A stretch of 53,893 nucleotides of DNA from Clostridium sp. (GCA_015058375.1 SVCK01000156.1:1-53893); one strand, 5' to 3'; shown: positions 34,987 to 44,450, numbered from the stretch's first letter. The notes: a model not told the origin generated them from the letters alone. Translations and numbers: made by a program.

Positions 34987-35844
34987 TTACAAATTAATAA
35001 TATCTAAGATTCTTTGCAAATCTTCTTCTGAATAATATTCTATCTCTATTTTTCCTTTATTCTTCTTATTACTCAAATTAACCTTTGTACCAAAGAAATC
35101 TTGTAATCTATCTTTAATATCTCTATAATATGAATTTAATTCCTTCTCTGTTTCACTTCTATCTTTTGATTTATCTTTATCACTAAGTATATTTTTAACT
35201 ATTCTTTCTATTTCTCTAACAGATAACTTTTCATCAATAATTCTTTGTGATAATTCATATTGTATATCTCCATCTGATATAGCTAATAATGCTCTACCAT
35301 GGCCTTCTGATATTACCCCTTCTATTAAATAAGTCTGAACTCTTTCATCTAAGTTAGTTAATCTAATGCTATTTGTTATTGCAGTTCTAGATTTACCTAT
35401 CTTTTTGCTAAGTTCTTCTTGAGTTAATTCAAAATCAGATAATAACTTCTTATATGCCATAGCTTCTTCAATTGGATTTAAATCTTGACGTTGAATATTT
35501 TCTATTAATGAAATTTCAAGTACTTGCTTATCCGATAAATCCATTATTATAGCTGGTACTTCTTCAAGTCCTAAACTTTTAGCTGCTCTCCATCTTCTTT
35601 CTCCAGCTACAATAATATATTCATCTTCAATCTTTTTTAATATCAAAGGCTGAATAATTCCATGATGCTTTATTGATTCTGCTAATTCTACAATTTTATC
35701 ATTATCAAATTTCTTTCTTGGTTGATTGCTATTACTTTTTATTTTATTTAAAGGAACTAATAATTTACTCTCTTTTTCTTCATTTATAGATTCCTCTGGA
35801 ATAAGAGCACCTAATCCTTTTCCTAATGCAAACTTTTTACTCAT
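34987..35844 (-). CDS. parB: Chromosome partitioning protein ParB (Spo0J)
   Basis: CTP-dependent DNA clamp that binds parS and works with ParA in origin segregation. The N-terminal LGKGLGALIP peptide stimulates the ParA ATPase. The CTP-binding GERRWRAAK motif is near residue 85, ENIQRQDLNPIEEA follows, then the helix-turn-helix for parS, and a C-terminal dimer domain. An earlier GTG is rejected because it is part of the TAGGTGA ribosome site. It is 9 bases after parA. Confidence 0.96.
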   Translation of the reverse strand: MSKKFALGKGLGALIPEESINEEKESKLLVPLNKIKSNSNQPRKKFDNDKIVELAESIKHHGIIQPLILKKIEDEYIIVAGERRWRAAKSLGLEEVPAIIMDLSDKQVLEISLIENIQRQDLNPIEEAMAYKKLLSDFELTQEELSKKIGKSRTAITNSIRLTNLDERVQTYLIEGVISEGHGRALLAISDGDIQYELSQRIIDEKLSVREIERIVKNILSDKDKSKDRSETEKELNSYYRDIKDRLQDFFGTKVNLSNKKNKGKIEIEYYSEEDLQRILDIINL

Positions 35845-35853
35845 AAAAATCAC

Positions 35854-36624
35854 CTACTTTTTATGTTGCCTTTCTAAAAACTCTTTTGTGAAATTTAAAT
35901 AAGATTCTGCACCTTTACATTTTTCATCATATAACATTATTGGAAGTCCAAAACTTGGAGATTCTGCTAATCTAATATTTCTAGGAATTGTGCTTTTAAA
36001 CATTAATTCTTTAAAATATTTTTGAACTTCTTTATAAACTTCGTTGCTAAGATTTGTACGATAATCATACATTGTCATTAAAACGCCTTCTACTTCTAAA
36101 TTTTTATTTAATGACTTCTTAACAAGTTGAATTGTATTCATTAATTGTCCGACTCCTTCCAATGCATAAAATTCACATTGTATAGGAATTAAGACAGAAT
36201 CGCTACATGTTAATGCATTAATTGTTATCATTCCTAAAGATGGTGGACAATCTATAAATACATAATCATATTTTGATTCTAGCTTCTTTATCTTTTCTAA
36301 TAATACCTGTTCTCTATCTTTTTTAGCAATCATCTCAACCTCTGCTCCTGCAAGTTCCATAGTTGATGGTGCTATCGATAAATTTTGAATTAAATCACTC
36401 TTTATCACTACATCTTCCAAAGATACATCAGTGGTTAATACATCATACATTGATAATTCTAAATTTCTTTTATCAATTCCTAATCCACTAGTAGTATTCC
36501 CTTGGGGATCTATATCTAAAGTCAAAACTTTATACCCTTCCATCGCTAAATAAGAACATAAATTGATATTAGTTGTTGTTTTTCCAACTCCACCTTTTTG
36601 GTTAAATATACAGATTACCTTCAT
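35854..36624 (-). CDS. parA: Chromosome partitioning ATPase ParA (Soj)
   Basis: Deviant Walker ATPase that drives origin segregation and regulates DnaA. MKVICIFNQKGGVGKTTTNIN carries the signature KGGVGKTT; DIDPQGNTT and FIDCPPSLG follow. The length is 256 residues. The start is fixed by family homology, yet no Shine-Dalgarno is near it: the strong AGGGGGGTG lies 27 bases upstream with a 19-base hairpin between. It is cotranscribed with parB. Confidence 0.96.
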   Translation of the reverse strand: MKVICIFNQKGGVGKTTTNINLCSYLAMEGYKVLTLDIDPQGNTTSGLGIDKRNLELSMYDVLTTDVSLEDVVIKSDLIQNLSIAPSTMELAGAEVEMIAKKDREQVLLEKIKKLESKYDYVFIDCPPSLGMITINALTCSDSVLIPIQCEFYALEGVGQLMNTIQLVKKSLNKNLEVEGVLMTMYDYRTNLSNEVYKEVQKYFKELMFKSTIPRNIRLAESPSFGLPIMLYDEKCKGAESYLNFTKEFLERQHKK

Positions 36625-36630
36625 ATATAA

Positions 36631-36660
36631 AGCTCTAAACTATAGAGCTAACACCCCCCT
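36631..36660 (-). promoter_or_regulatory. Hairpin between Shine-Dalgarno and start codon of parA
   Basis: On the minus strand the order is AGGGGGGTG, two bases, a hairpin AGCTCTA-TAGTT-TAGAGCT, six bases, then the ATG. The linear spacing of 27 is too long; with the hairpin folded the spacing is 8. Confidence 0.7.
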
Positions 36661-36708
36661 TCATATATTAATTATATATATAAACTATTAATATTTAAAG
36701 AAATTTTG

Positions 36709-36735
36709 TAAAAAAGAGGCCTTTTTTAGGCCCCT
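36709..36735 (-). terminator. Intrinsic terminator of noc
   Basis: Leftward stem AGGGGCC/GGCCTCT with one G-T pair and a 7-base loop, followed by TTTTTT, about 30 bases after the noc stop. Confidence 0.85.
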
Positions 36736-36765
36736 TTAAAATTTTATATCACTATAACATATTTT

Positions 36766-37551
36766 TTATTTCTTATTGTTCTTCGGAATATTTACAGTTA
36801 TTTGTATGCAATCTTCTTGTTCTTTAAACTTATATGCAGCAGGAATATTAAACTTATCAAATACCTGTTTTATTGTATTAACATATAACTTGGCAGGAAA
36901 TACTGATTTTATTCTCTTTTTATCCTTATTATTAATTTCTTCCCCTGCTAATTTTAATAATTCTTTATTTATAAGTTCTTCTGTCTTCTTTACATTCAAT
37001 CCTTGCTTTATAACTTTTTTAACTACTTTTATTTGAAGTTTTTCATTTGGAAGAGTTAATAAAGCTCTTGCATGTCTTTCTGTTAAATTATTGATTAAAC
37101 AAAGTTCTCTAACTTTTTCTGATAACTTTAAAAGCCTAAGTTTATTAGCAATCGTTGATTGTTTCTTTCCCATTTTCTTTGCAATTTCATCTTGAGTAAA
37201 ATGATAATCATTAATTAAATTATAATACGCTTCTGCCTCTTCAATAAAATTTAAATCTTCTCTTTGTAAATTTTCTAATAATGCAATTTCCGCTGATTCA
37301 ATATCAGAAATTTCAACTACTGAGCAAGGTACTTCTACTAATTCTGCTAATTTAGCAGCTCTTAATCTTCTTTCTCCTGCTACTAGTTCAAAAATTTCAC
37401 CACGTTTCCTTACTGTTAAAGGCTGTATTATACCATATTCTTTAATAGACTGTGCCAATTCTTTTAAAGCCCCATCATCAAAATATTTACGCGGTTGATA
37501 CATGTTGGGGATTATATCTTTAGTTTTTATATTTATTATTTCATTACTCAT
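36766..37551 (-). CDS. noc: Nucleoid occlusion protein Noc
   Basis: ParB paralogue that binds its own DNA sites, tethers DNA to the membrane and blocks division over the nucleoid. It has NMYQPRKYFDDGALKELAQSI, the CTP motif GERRLRAAK, NLQREDLNFIEEAEAY and an HTH with KKMGKKQSTIANKLRLLKL. The place between rsmG and parA is the usual one for noc. The usual N-terminal amphipathic helix is not obvious here: the protein starts MSNEIINIKTKD. GGATGGG precedes the ATG. Confidence 0.9.
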   Translation of the reverse strand: MSNEIINIKTKDIIPNMYQPRKYFDDGALKELAQSIKEYGIIQPLTVRKRGEIFELVAGERRLRAAKLAELVEVPCSVVEISDIESAEIALLENLQREDLNFIEEAEAYYNLINDYHFTQDEIAKKMGKKQSTIANKLRLLKLSEKVRELCLINNLTERHARALLTLPNEKLQIKVVKKVIKQGLNVKKTEELINKELLKLAGEEINNKDKKRIKSVFPAKLYVNTIKQVFDKFNIPAAYKFKEQEDCIQITVNIPKNNKK

Positions 37552-37590
37552 ATTATACCCATCCTATTCCTTTAACTTAAATAATAAAAT

Positions 37591-38310
37591 TTATTTAATT
37601 GGTTTTTTAGTTACTGTTCCTGCTTTTCTAGGATAACATTTAGGACATTCTTTATTTTTAATAACAACTACAATATTATGCTTTAAATCAGTATCTTCTA
37701 TTGTAACTTCAATTACTTCTTTCAATTTCCCGCCTAAAACACCTAGTGCATTTGTAGAATCTTTTAATTCGGCTTCAATTGCAGGTCCTTTAAGAGCTAC
37801 AAAATTGCCTCCAACCTTAACATAAGGAAGACAGAACTCAGATAATACAGTCATATTTGCAACAGCTCTTGATGTTGCAACATCAAAGTTTTCTCTTAAA
37901 TCAGCTTTTCTAGCACCATCTTCTGCTCTAGAATGTATTGTCTTAACATTTTTTAAATCTAATTCTTTTACAACTAAATTCAAAAAATTTATCCTCTTAT
38001 TTAAAGAATCTAATAATGTTACCTGTAAATCATCTCTCATTATAGCTATCGGAATGCCTGGAAAACCTGCACCAGTTCCTACATCTATTAAAGTTTTTGC
38101 TTCTCTGATTTCCTTACTTTTAAACGCTTTTATACAATCTATAAAATGCTTTTTAACAAATTCTTCATCTTCTGTTATTGCTGTAAGATTGATTTTTTCA
38201 TTCCATTCCTGAACCAATCTCATATATTTTATAAACTTATCATACTTTTCTTCATTAAACTCCATATTAACATCATCTGAAGCTTTTTTCATTATATCGT
38301 AAAAACTCAT
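37591..38310 (-). CDS. rsmG: 16S rRNA (guanine527-N7)-methyltransferase RsmG
   Basis: SAM-dependent enzyme that methylates G527 of 16S rRNA; loss gives low-level streptomycin resistance in other bacteria. The SAM loop [24 protein letters not shown] and [19 protein letters not shown] blocks are complete at 239 residues. AGGAGG precedes the ATG. It is 17 bases downstream of mnmG, in one transcript. Confidence 0.96.
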   Translation of the reverse strand: MSFYDIMKKASDDVNMEFNEEKYDKFIKYMRLVQEWNEKINLTAITEDEEFVKKHFIDCIKAFKSKEIREAKTLIDVGTGAGFPGIPIAIMRDDLQVTLLDSLNKRINFLNLVVKELDLKNVKTIHSRAEDGARKADLRENFDVATSRAVANMTVLSEFCLPYVKVGGNFVALKGPAIEAELKDSTNALGVLGGKLKEVIEVTIEDTDLKHNIVVVIKNKECPKCYPRKAGTVTKKPIK

Positions 38311-38327
38311 ATTAAACCTCCTGAGTT

Positions 38328-40211
38328 TTATTTATCTCTTTTTGCATATTGATGCTCTAAATAAATTAATAAAACTGATATATCTGCTGGTGAAACCCCT
38401 GAAATTCTTGATGCTTGCCCTATACTAACTGGTCTTATTTTTGAAAGCTTTTGAATAGCTTCAGTTCTTAATCCCTTAACTTCTGAATAATCAATATTTT
38501 CAGGAATAATTTTCTTTTCAAACTTTGTAAATTGTCCTACTTGTTCTAATTGTGCGTTTATATATCCTTCATATTTTGCAATTATATTTACTTCTTCACC
38601 AATATCATCTGTTAAATCTCCTCTTTCAGGATCCAAAGGTTTTAATAAAAAGTAATCTAATTCAGTTCTCTTTATTAATTCATAGAAACTTGTTGGTTTC
38701 TTCAATTCAGCAGAATTTAATGTAAGTAAAAATTCATTAACTTCCTTTTTATTAGTAATTTGAAGATTTTTTAGTCTATCTATTTCATTTTCTATACTTT
38801 CTTTTCTAGCTAAAAATCTTGAATATCTTTCCTCGCTAACCAAACCTACTTTATGCCCTATTTCAGTTAATCTAAAATCTGCATTATCTTGTCTTAATAG
38901 CAATCTATATTCTGCTCTAGATGTCATCATTCTATACGGTTCATTAGTTCCTTTTGTAACTAAATCATCAATTAACACTCCTATATAAGCATCTGAACGA
39001 GTTAATATTAACGGCTCTTCACCCTTAACTTTTAATGCTGCATTTATTCCAGCAACTATTCCTTGTCCACCCGCTTCTTCATATCCTGAACTTCCATTTA
39101 ATTGACCAGCACCATATAAACCAGATATATTTTTAAATTCTAATGTTGGTTTTAATTGAGTTGGATCTATTGAATCATATTCAATAGCATATGCTGTTCT
39201 CATCATCTCAACATTTTCAAGACCTGGTAAAGTTCTTAACATTTTAATTTGAACATCTTCTGGTAGTGATGAACTCATCCCACCAACATACATTTCTAAT
39301 GTATCTTCACCTTCTGGTTCAATAAAAATTTGATGTTGACTTCTATCCGGAAATCTCATTATTTTATCTTCTATAGATGGACAATATCTTGGTCCTATTC
39401 CCTTTATAGAACCATTGTATATAGGTGATCTATGAATATTATCTTCTATAATTTTTCTAGTATTTTCATTTGTATAAGTTAAATAACATGAAACCTGATC
39501 TCTATCTATATTATTACTCATAAATGAAAAAGGTATAATTTTATCATCACCTGTTTGTTCACTCATCTTTGAAAAATCAATACTTCTTTTATTTACTCTA
39601 GCTGGTGTACCAGTTTTAAATCTTCTCAAACTGATATTTAAATCTAATAATGATTGTGATAAATCATTTGCCGGAAATAATCCATTTGGTCCACCACTAT
39701 AAGAAACATCACCAATTATGATTTTTCCTCTTAAATATGTACCTGTAGCTAATATGACAGCTTTACATTTATATACAGCTCCATTTCTAGTTACTACACC
39801 ACAAATTTTATTATCTTCTACTAACAACTTAGTTACTTCTATTTGTTTAACTTGAAGATTTTCTTGTTTTTCTAATACTGTTTTCATACGATGTTGATAC
39901 TTTTTCTTATCTGCTTGTGCTCTTAACGAATGTACAGCTGGACCTTTTGATGTATTTAACATTCTTGATTGAATAAATGTATGGTCTATATTAACTCCCA
40001 TTTCTCCACCTAATGCATCAATCTCTCTAACTATATGTCCTTTAGCTGTTCCTCCAATGTTTGGATTACATGGCATCATTCCTATTGCATCTAAACTTAT
40101 TGTACATACTAATGTATTTAATCCCATTCTTGCACAAGCTAATGAAGCTTCACAACCTGCATGTCCTGCACCAACAACAACTATATCAAATTCTCCTGCA
40201 CTATATTCCAT
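38328..40211 (-). CDS. mnmG: tRNA uridine-5-carboxymethylaminomethyl modification enzyme MnmG
   Basis: FAD protein that with MnmE installs cmnm5 (or nm5) on U34 of tRNAs. The FAD loop [12 protein letters not shown] is at the N-terminus; [14 protein letters not shown] and RFKTGTPAR are family motifs, the latter close to the catalytic cysteines; the C-terminal helical domain ends [17 protein letters not shown]. The length of 627 residues is normal. It is 9 bases after mnmE. Confidence 0.97.
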   Translation of the reverse strand: MEYSAGEFDIVVVGAGHAGCEASLACARMGLNTLVCTISLDAIGMMPCNPNIGGTAKGHIVREIDALGGEMGVNIDHTFIQSRMLNTSKGPAVHSLRAQADKKKYQHRMKTVLEKQENLQVKQIEVTKLLVEDNKICGVVTRNGAVYKCKAVILATGTYLRGKIIIGDVSYSGGPNGLFPANDLSQSLLDLNISLRRFKTGTPARVNKRSIDFSKMSEQTGDDKIIPFSFMSNNIDRDQVSCYLTYTNENTRKIIEDNIHRSPIYNGSIKGIGPRYCPSIEDKIMRFPDRSQHQIFIEPEGEDTLEMYVGGMSSSLPEDVQIKMLRTLPGLENVEMMRTAYAIEYDSIDPTQLKPTLEFKNISGLYGAGQLNGSSGYEEAGGQGIVAGINAALKVKGEEPLILTRSDAYIGVLIDDLVTKGTNEPYRMMTSRAEYRLLLRQDNADFRLTEIGHKVGLVSEERYSRFLARKESIENEIDRLKNLQITNKKEVNEFLLTLNSAELKKPTSFYELIKRTELDYFLLKPLDPERGDLTDDIGEEVNIIAKYEGYINAQLEQVGQFTKFEKKIIPENIDYSEVKGLRTEAIQKLSKIRPVSIGQASRISGVSPADISVLLIYLEHQYAKRDK

Positions 40212-40220
40212 ATTCTAACC

Positions 40221-41600
40221 CTACTTTCCTACACAGAATTCACTAAATATTTTATTTACTAAATCCTCTTCTAATTCTGAACCAGTAATTTCTCCTAATG
40301 CTTTTAATGCTGCGGTTACATATATAGAAATTAAATCTAAAAATTCATTTGCCTTTACTTTATCTTCAGCTAATTTGCAATTTTCTAAAGCTCTATAAAG
40401 TGCTTGCTTATGTCTACTATTTGAAATTATCAAACTTTCAGTATTAACTTCACCCTCAAAAAACATATCTTTTATTCTTACTTTTAAATCTTCCAATCCA
40501 AATCCTGACTTAGCTGATATTTTTATAACATTTTCTAGTTCCTTTAGTTCTTCAGCATTAATTTTATTTTCTAAATCTACCTTATTTAATAAAACTATGT
40601 ACCTTTTATTATTTAATACTTGTATAATTTCTCTATCTTCATCATCTAACGCCCTTGATGAGTCTAAAACTAATATAACTAAATCTGCTTCATTCATCTT
40701 TTCTCTAGATTTTTCAACTCCAATTTGTTCTACTAAATCATCAGTTTCTCTAATTCCTGCTGTATCTATAACCTTAACTGGAATTCCATCTAAATTTATA
40801 AATTCTTCTATAACATCTCTAGTTGTACCTGGAATATCCGTAACAATTGCTCTTTTTTCCTTTAACAAAGCATTTAATAAAGACGATTTACCAACATTAG
40901 GCTTACCTACTATTGCAAGTTTTAAACCTTCTCTAATAATTCGTCCTTCATCCGCATTTTTTAGTAACATATTCATTTGATTTTTTGCTTTTGATAATTG
41001 CTCAATTATTCTTATAGGAATACTTTCATCTACATCTTCATCATCTTCTGTAAAATCTACTGAATATTCAATTAAAGCAAGAGTATTTAACATATATTCT
41101 CTTAATTTATTTATCTCTTTTGAAAGGTATCCAGAACTTTGCATAATCGCTGATTTCATAGCCAAATCTGTTTTGGATCTTATTATATCCATAACAGCTT
41201 CTGCTTGACTTAAGTCAATTCTCCCATTCAAGAATGCTCTCTTTGTAAATTCTCCAGGTTCTGCAATTCTTGCTCCAGCCTTAATAATTTCTTGTAATAC
41301 TCTATTAGTTGATATAACTCCACCATGGCAATTAACTTCTACTACATCTTCAGCAGTAAAACTTTTTGGTCCTTTCATATAACTAATAATAACTTCATCT
41401 ATAACTTCATTTTTTTCAATATCATATATATGACCATATTTCATAGTGTAAGTTTTCATTTCCTTAACACTTGAGCTATTTATACCTTTAAAAATTTTAT
41501 CTATTACATCTAAACATTTATCTCCAGATACTCTTATTATAGAAATACCACCCTCCCCCATTGGAGTTGATATACCGCAAATAGTATCAAATTCTTTCAT
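40221..41600 (-). CDS. mnmE: tRNA modification GTPase MnmE
   Basis: GTPase partner of MnmG, using methylene-tetrahydrofolate. The N-terminal folate-binding domain (1-120) carries [21 protein letters not shown]; the G domain has [23 protein letters not shown] and NKVDL; the C-terminal cysteine motif CVGK ends the protein. The length is 459 residues. It probably starts its own transcript, because the jag terminator lies just upstream. Confidence 0.97.
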   Translation of the reverse strand: MKEFDTICGISTPMGEGGISIIRVSGDKCLDVIDKIFKGINSSSVKEMKTYTMKYGHIYDIEKNEVIDEVIISYMKGPKSFTAEDVVEVNCHGGVISTNRVLQEIIKAGARIAEPGEFTKRAFLNGRIDLSQAEAVMDIIRSKTDLAMKSAIMQSSGYLSKEINKLREYMLNTLALIEYSVDFTEDDEDVDESIPIRIIEQLSKAKNQMNMLLKNADEGRIIREGLKLAIVGKPNVGKSSLLNALLKEKRAIVTDIPGTTRDVIEEFINLDGIPVKVIDTAGIRETDDLVEQIGVEKSREKMNEADLVILVLDSSRALDDEDREIIQVLNNKRYIVLLNKVDLENKINAEELKELENVIKISAKSGFGLEDLKVRIKDMFFEGEVNTESLIISNSRHKQALYRALENCKLAEDKVKANEFLDLISIYVTAALKALGEITGSELEEDLVNKIFSEFCVGK

Positions 41601-41687
41601 TTGTCATCCTCCTAAGAAGTTTTTATTATATTATTGTACTTCTATTCAAACTACTATACATTTTACAGAACAATAATAGATAAGTCA

Positions 41688-41739
41688 AAAAAATAAACTG
41701 CTATAAAAATAACCATTTAAGTTATTTTTATAGCAGTTT
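41688..41739 (-). terminator. Intrinsic terminator of the rpmH-to-jag operon
   Basis: A 19-bp perfect stem with a 7-base loop; the leftward reading runs AAACTGCTATAAAAATAAC, loop, complement, then ATTTTTTT. It starts 10 bases after the jag stop. Confidence 0.92.
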
Positions 41740-41748
41740 TTCATTCAT

Positions 41749-42372
41749 TTACTTAACATCTACAACAACTCTTCTATATGGCTCTTCGCCTTCACTATAA
41801 GTAATAACATCTTCACTATCTTGAAGTGCTGAATGTATGATTCTTCTTTCGTATGGGTTCATTGGTTCAAGCTTAAAAGCTCTTCTATTTTTTATAACCT
41901 TACTAGCAGTTTTTTGAGCTACTTTTACTAATGTTGCTTCTCTCTTTTCTCTGTAGTTTTCAGTATCTAATATAACTCTTCTATATTCTTTATTATGCTT
42001 TTTATTAACTATCAAAGAAACTAAATACTGTAATGCATCAAGAGTTTCTCCTCTATAACCTATAACAGTTCCCATTTTATCTCCGATTAAATTAATATAT
42101 ATATTGTTGTCCTGTTCTTCAACTAATATATCAGCTTTAATCTTCATCTTTTCCAAAACTGCATTAATAAAGTTTTTAATTTCTTTTATAGACTCTTCTT
42201 CTTTTTCAGTTACTCTAACCTTTGCAGGTTTATTTCCTATAATATTAAGAAAGCCTTTTGAACCTTCATCAATAATATCAACCTCAACTTCATCTTCTGT
42301 AAGATTTAACTTTTCTAAAGCTTTTTTCAAAGCTTCATCTACATTCTTTCCAGTCATATCAACTGATTTCAT
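41749..42372 (-). CDS. khpB: RNA-binding protein KhpB/Jag
   Basis: KH/R3H RNA-binding protein that with KhpA binds many mRNAs and sRNAs and influences cell elongation. The Jag-N domain (1-50, KSVDMTGKNVDEALKKAL), a KH domain with GDKMGTVIGYRGETLDALQ (GxxG), and an R3H domain with NPYERRIIHSALQD are in order. The length of 207 residues is standard. It follows yidC by 42 bases and ends the operon. Confidence 0.95.
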   Translation of the reverse strand: MKSVDMTGKNVDEALKKALEKLNLTEDEVEVDIIDEGSKGFLNIIGNKPAKVRVTEKEEESIKEIKNFINAVLEKMKIKADILVEEQDNNIYINLIGDKMGTVIGYRGETLDALQYLVSLIVNKKHNKEYRRVILDTENYREKREATLVKVAQKTASKVIKNRRAFKLEPMNPYERRIIHSALQDSEDVITYSEGEEPYRRVVVDVK

Positions 42373-42414
42373 ACCATATCACCCACCTTTAATTGCGTTA
42401 AGCTATATGAATCT

Positions 42415-43194
42415 TTATTTTTTCTTCTTATTTTTCTTCTTTTTATCATTATCATAATCAGGCATAACAAACTTAGGTGCTCTTGCTGCTTCCTTAACTG
42501 CTTGTTGTTTAAGAATTTCCTTTTTCTTTTCCATTGCTGGTCTATAATTAATAAAATATGTTGTTACAAGTTGGATTAATCCACCTAATACCCAATAAAT
42601 AACTAATATAGACTTAAAGTTTATTGCCATAAATACCATCATTAATGACATACCAATATTCATTGGTGCCATATTCATAGCTCCTTCTCCATTATTAGGA
42701 GTTGCCTTTGTCATTAAATATGAAGGTAAAAATGTTGATAACCCTGCTAGAACAGGTAAAATAAACATTTTATCTGGAGCTCCTAAATCTTTAATCCATA
42801 AAAACGATCCCGATATGTTCATATTATAGAATGCATAATATAAAGCCATTAAAATAGGTAATGGTAATAATGCTGGTAAACACCCCCCTGTCATACTAAC
42901 ATTTTTTTCTTTATAAAGCTTCATCATCTCAGCATTAGCTTTCTGTGGATCATTTTTATATTTCTGCTGAAGCTTTTTTACTTCAGGTTGAATTTCCTGC
43001 ATTGCTCTATTTGACTTTGCAGATTTTATGTTAAATGGTAATAGGCATCCTCTAATAATAACAGTTAATATTGTTATAGCTAATACGTATGCCAATCCAC
43101 TATCCGCTGGTACTCCTAAACCAACAACAAAATTATATAACCATTCAAATACTACAACAAAAAAGTTTGTTATTGGCTGAAATAACGTCATCAT
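42415..43194 (-). CDS. yidC: Membrane protein insertase YidC/OxaA
   Basis: Inserts proteins into the cytoplasmic membrane, alone or with Sec. About five transmembrane helices; the conserved hydrophilic-groove arginine is in TVIIRGCLLPF; a cytoplasmic helical hairpin QEIQPEVKKLQQKYKNDPQKAN follows. The C-tail is very basic (KKKKNKKKK), thought to contact ribosomes. There is no clear lipobox, unlike Bacillus SpoIIIJ. The length is 259 residues. Confidence 0.96.
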   Translation of the reverse strand: MMTLFQPITNFFVVVFEWLYNFVVGLGVPADSGLAYVLAITILTVIIRGCLLPFNIKSAKSNRAMQEIQPEVKKLQQKYKNDPQKANAEMMKLYKEKNVSMTGGCLPALLPLPILMALYYAFYNMNISGSFLWIKDLGAPDKMFILPVLAGLSTFLPSYLMTKATPNNGEGAMNMAPMNIGMSLMMVFMAINFKSILVIYWVLGGLIQLVTTYFINYRPAMEKKKEILKQQAVKEAARAPKFVMPDYDNDKKKKNKKKK

Positions 43195-43221
43195 ATATTC
43201 TATTCCTCCTAAAAACTTATT

Positions 43222-43431
43222 CTATTTTACCGGATCAAATCCACCCTTACTAAAAGGATTACATCTTAAAATTCTCCATAATGACATAATCCCACCTTTT
43301 AATACTCCATACTTTTCAATAGCCTCAATAGCATATTGAGAACAAGTAGGTGTATATTTACATCTTGGTGGTGTCATTGGAGAAATATATATTCTATAAA
43401 ATTTAATTAATTTTATTAATATTTTTTTCAT
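43222..43431 (-). CDS. yidD: Membrane protein insertion efficiency factor YidD
   Basis: A small 69-residue membrane-associated protein that helps Yid[31 protein letters not shown] with its conserved cysteines and [23 protein letters not shown] are diagnostic. Its start overlaps the rnpA stop by one base (TAATG), so the two are translationally coupled. Confidence 0.97.
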   Translation of the reverse strand: MKKILIKLIKFYRIYISPMTPPRCKYTPTCSQYAIEAIEKYGVLKGGIMSLWRILRCNPFSKGGFDPVK

Positions 43432-43784
43432 TATAATTTATATAAGCCTGCTTTCTTTAATAAGCTGTCTACAGCTCTATTGACTTGATTATAATCTTTT
43501 CCTTTTATATTAGTACGTGCAACAAAAATACAATCATATCCTGTTTTTAAATCATTGACTTTTATTCTATAACTTTCAGTAATTAATCTTTTACATCTGC
43601 TACGAACAACACTATTGCCAACTTTTTTACTCACTGAAATTCCTATCTTATTATAGGAAGTTGAATCTTTATCTTTATTATTTCTATTTTTAAACACATA
43701 TAAAACTAGAATGTTATTAGCAATTGATTTTCCATGTCTATATACCATTCTAAATTCATTGTTTCTTTTCAATCTATAAATCAT
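43431..43784 (-). CDS. rnpA: Ribonuclease P protein component
   Basis: Protein subunit of RNase P, which removes tRNA 5' leaders. Residues 3-20 ([18 protein letters not shown]) form the substrate cleft; the RNR-type motif is [17 protein letters not shown]. The length is 117 residues. The ribosome site AAAGGAG is 12 bases from the ATG and lies in a hairpin arm that competes with the rpmH terminator. Confidence 0.97.
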   Translation of the reverse strand: MIYRLKRNNEFRMVYRHGKSIANNILVLYVFKNRNNKDKDSTSYNKIGISVSKKVGNSVVRSRCKRLITESYRIKVNDLKTGYDCIFVARTNIKGKDYNQVNRAVDSLLKKAGLYKL

Positions 43785-43798
43785 AGATATTTTCTACT

Positions 43799-43827
43799 CC
43801 TTTTTTCCTGCATTTGCAGAAAAAAGG
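43799..43827 (-). promoter_or_regulatory. Alternative hairpin sequestering the rnpA ribosome site
   Basis: On the minus strand CCTTTTTT-CTGC pairs with GCAG-AAAAAAGG with one bulged G. The right arm includes part of the rnpA Shine-Dalgarno AAAGGAG. The left arm is the T tract and last stem bases of the rpmH terminator, so the two structures exclude each other. Confidence 0.6.
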
Positions 43828-43842
43828 CCACAATCTGCGGCC
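43820..43842 (-). terminator. Intrinsic terminator immediately after rpmH
   Basis: Leftward stem GGCCGCA/TGTGGCC with one G-T pair and a 3-base loop, followed by TTTTTT. It begins one base after the rpmH stop codon. Readthrough is needed for rnpA expression unless rnpA has its own promoter. Confidence 0.75.
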
Positions 43843-43843
43843 C

Positions 43844-43978
43844 TTATGCTGTTAATTTTTTTCTACCTTTTTGTCTTCTCTTTTTAAGAATATTTCTTCC
43901 AGACTTAGTTTTCATTCTTTTTCTGAAACCATGTTCTTTTTTTCTTTGTCTCTTTTTAGGTTGGTATGTCATGAACAT
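43844..43978 (-). CDS. rpmH: 50S ribosomal protein L34
   Basis: A 44-residue, highly basic protein of the large subunit. It reads [20 protein letters not shown] and then [20 protein letters not shown], ending KLTA, all typical of clostridial L34. AAGGGGGTG lies 8 bases before the ATG. Its strong promoter makes it the head of the rpmH-rnpA-yidD-yidC-khpB operon. Confidence 0.97.
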   Translation of the reverse strand: MFMTYQPKKRQRKKEHGFRKRMKTKSGRNILKKRRQKGRKKLTA

Positions 43979-44052
43979 TATCAATGCACCCCCTTCGACT
44001 AAAATTTTTTTTATAGTAAAAAACTATATACTTCTTTTTTTATTACTAATTA

Positions 44053-44081
44053 ATTATATATATATCACCTAAAAGTGTCAA
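44053..44081 (-). promoter_or_regulatory. Sigma-A promoter of the rpmH operon
   Basis: On the minus strand TTGACA, a 17-base spacer and TATAAT: both hexamers are perfect consensus. It gives a leader of about 70 bases. Confidence 0.88.
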
Positions 44082-44094
44082 GATAGTAGTTATC

Positions 44095-44238
44095 TGTTGA
44101 TAATTAACTTATATAATATGTTTTTTTGTGGATAACTTATTGTAACCTCTTATTCTAATATGATATTATAGTAATAGATTGTGAATAACTATTTTTTTTA
44201 GTCAAGTTATCCACAGCTGTGGACAATTTTGTGAATAA
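44095..44238. other. oriC: oriC left part: DnaA-box cluster upstream of dnaA
   Basis: Boxes seen: TGTTGATAA at 44095 (variant), TGTGGATAA at 44127 (perfect, minus), TGTGAATAA at 44180, TTATCCACA at 44207 (perfect, plus), TGTGGACAA at 44218, TGTGAATAA at 44230. The boxes at 44207 and 44218 form an inverted pair two bases apart. The cluster lies in the AT-rich rpmH-dnaA gap, matching the upstream half of bipartite Firmicute origins, and may also let DnaA repress its own gene. Confidence 0.9.
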
Positions 44239-44299
44239 CTTGTTGAATTATATTGTATAATTTAATTCAAATATCGCTATAACTTCTATTTTTATTGAC

Positions 44300-44328
44300 T
44301 TTACAATAATTTATGTAATGTTTATAAT
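44300..44328 (+). promoter_or_regulatory. Probable sigma-A promoter of dnaA
   Basis: TTTACA, a 17-base spacer and TATAAT, giving transcription from about 44335 and a leader near 170 bases. TTGACT five bases upstream is spaced too far from the -10. Confidence 0.65.
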
Positions 44329-44338
44329 ATAATTTCAG

Positions 44339-44391
44339 CAGATGTTGATAACTTCTTTGTATTAGAATCATTTCCATTCTATCAACATCTG
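44339..44391 (+). promoter_or_regulatory. dnaA leader inverted repeat with DnaA-box-like arms
   Basis: CAGATGTTGATA is matched by TATCAACATCTG 29 bases later. Each arm holds a TGTTGATA/TATCAACA near-DnaA-box. It starts within a few bases of the expected transcription start, so it can act as a 5' RNA stem or as a DnaA autoregulation site. Confidence 0.55.
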
Positions 44392-44410
44392 TTATTAACT
44401 TTTAATAACA

Positions 44411-44450
44411 TTATTAACATAATGTATTTTTGAACAACTTATGTTAATAA
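44411..44450 (+). repeat. Second inverted repeat in the dnaA leader
   Basis: TTATTAACATAA and TTATGTTAATAA, 12 bp perfect, 16-base loop, 54 bases before the dnaA ATG. The sequence is very AT-rich, so stability is modest. Confidence 0.5.

Noticed and set aside
44295-44328. TTGACT as the -35 of the dnaA promoter
   Set aside because: It is 22 bases from TATAAT; TTTACA at 17 bases fits better.
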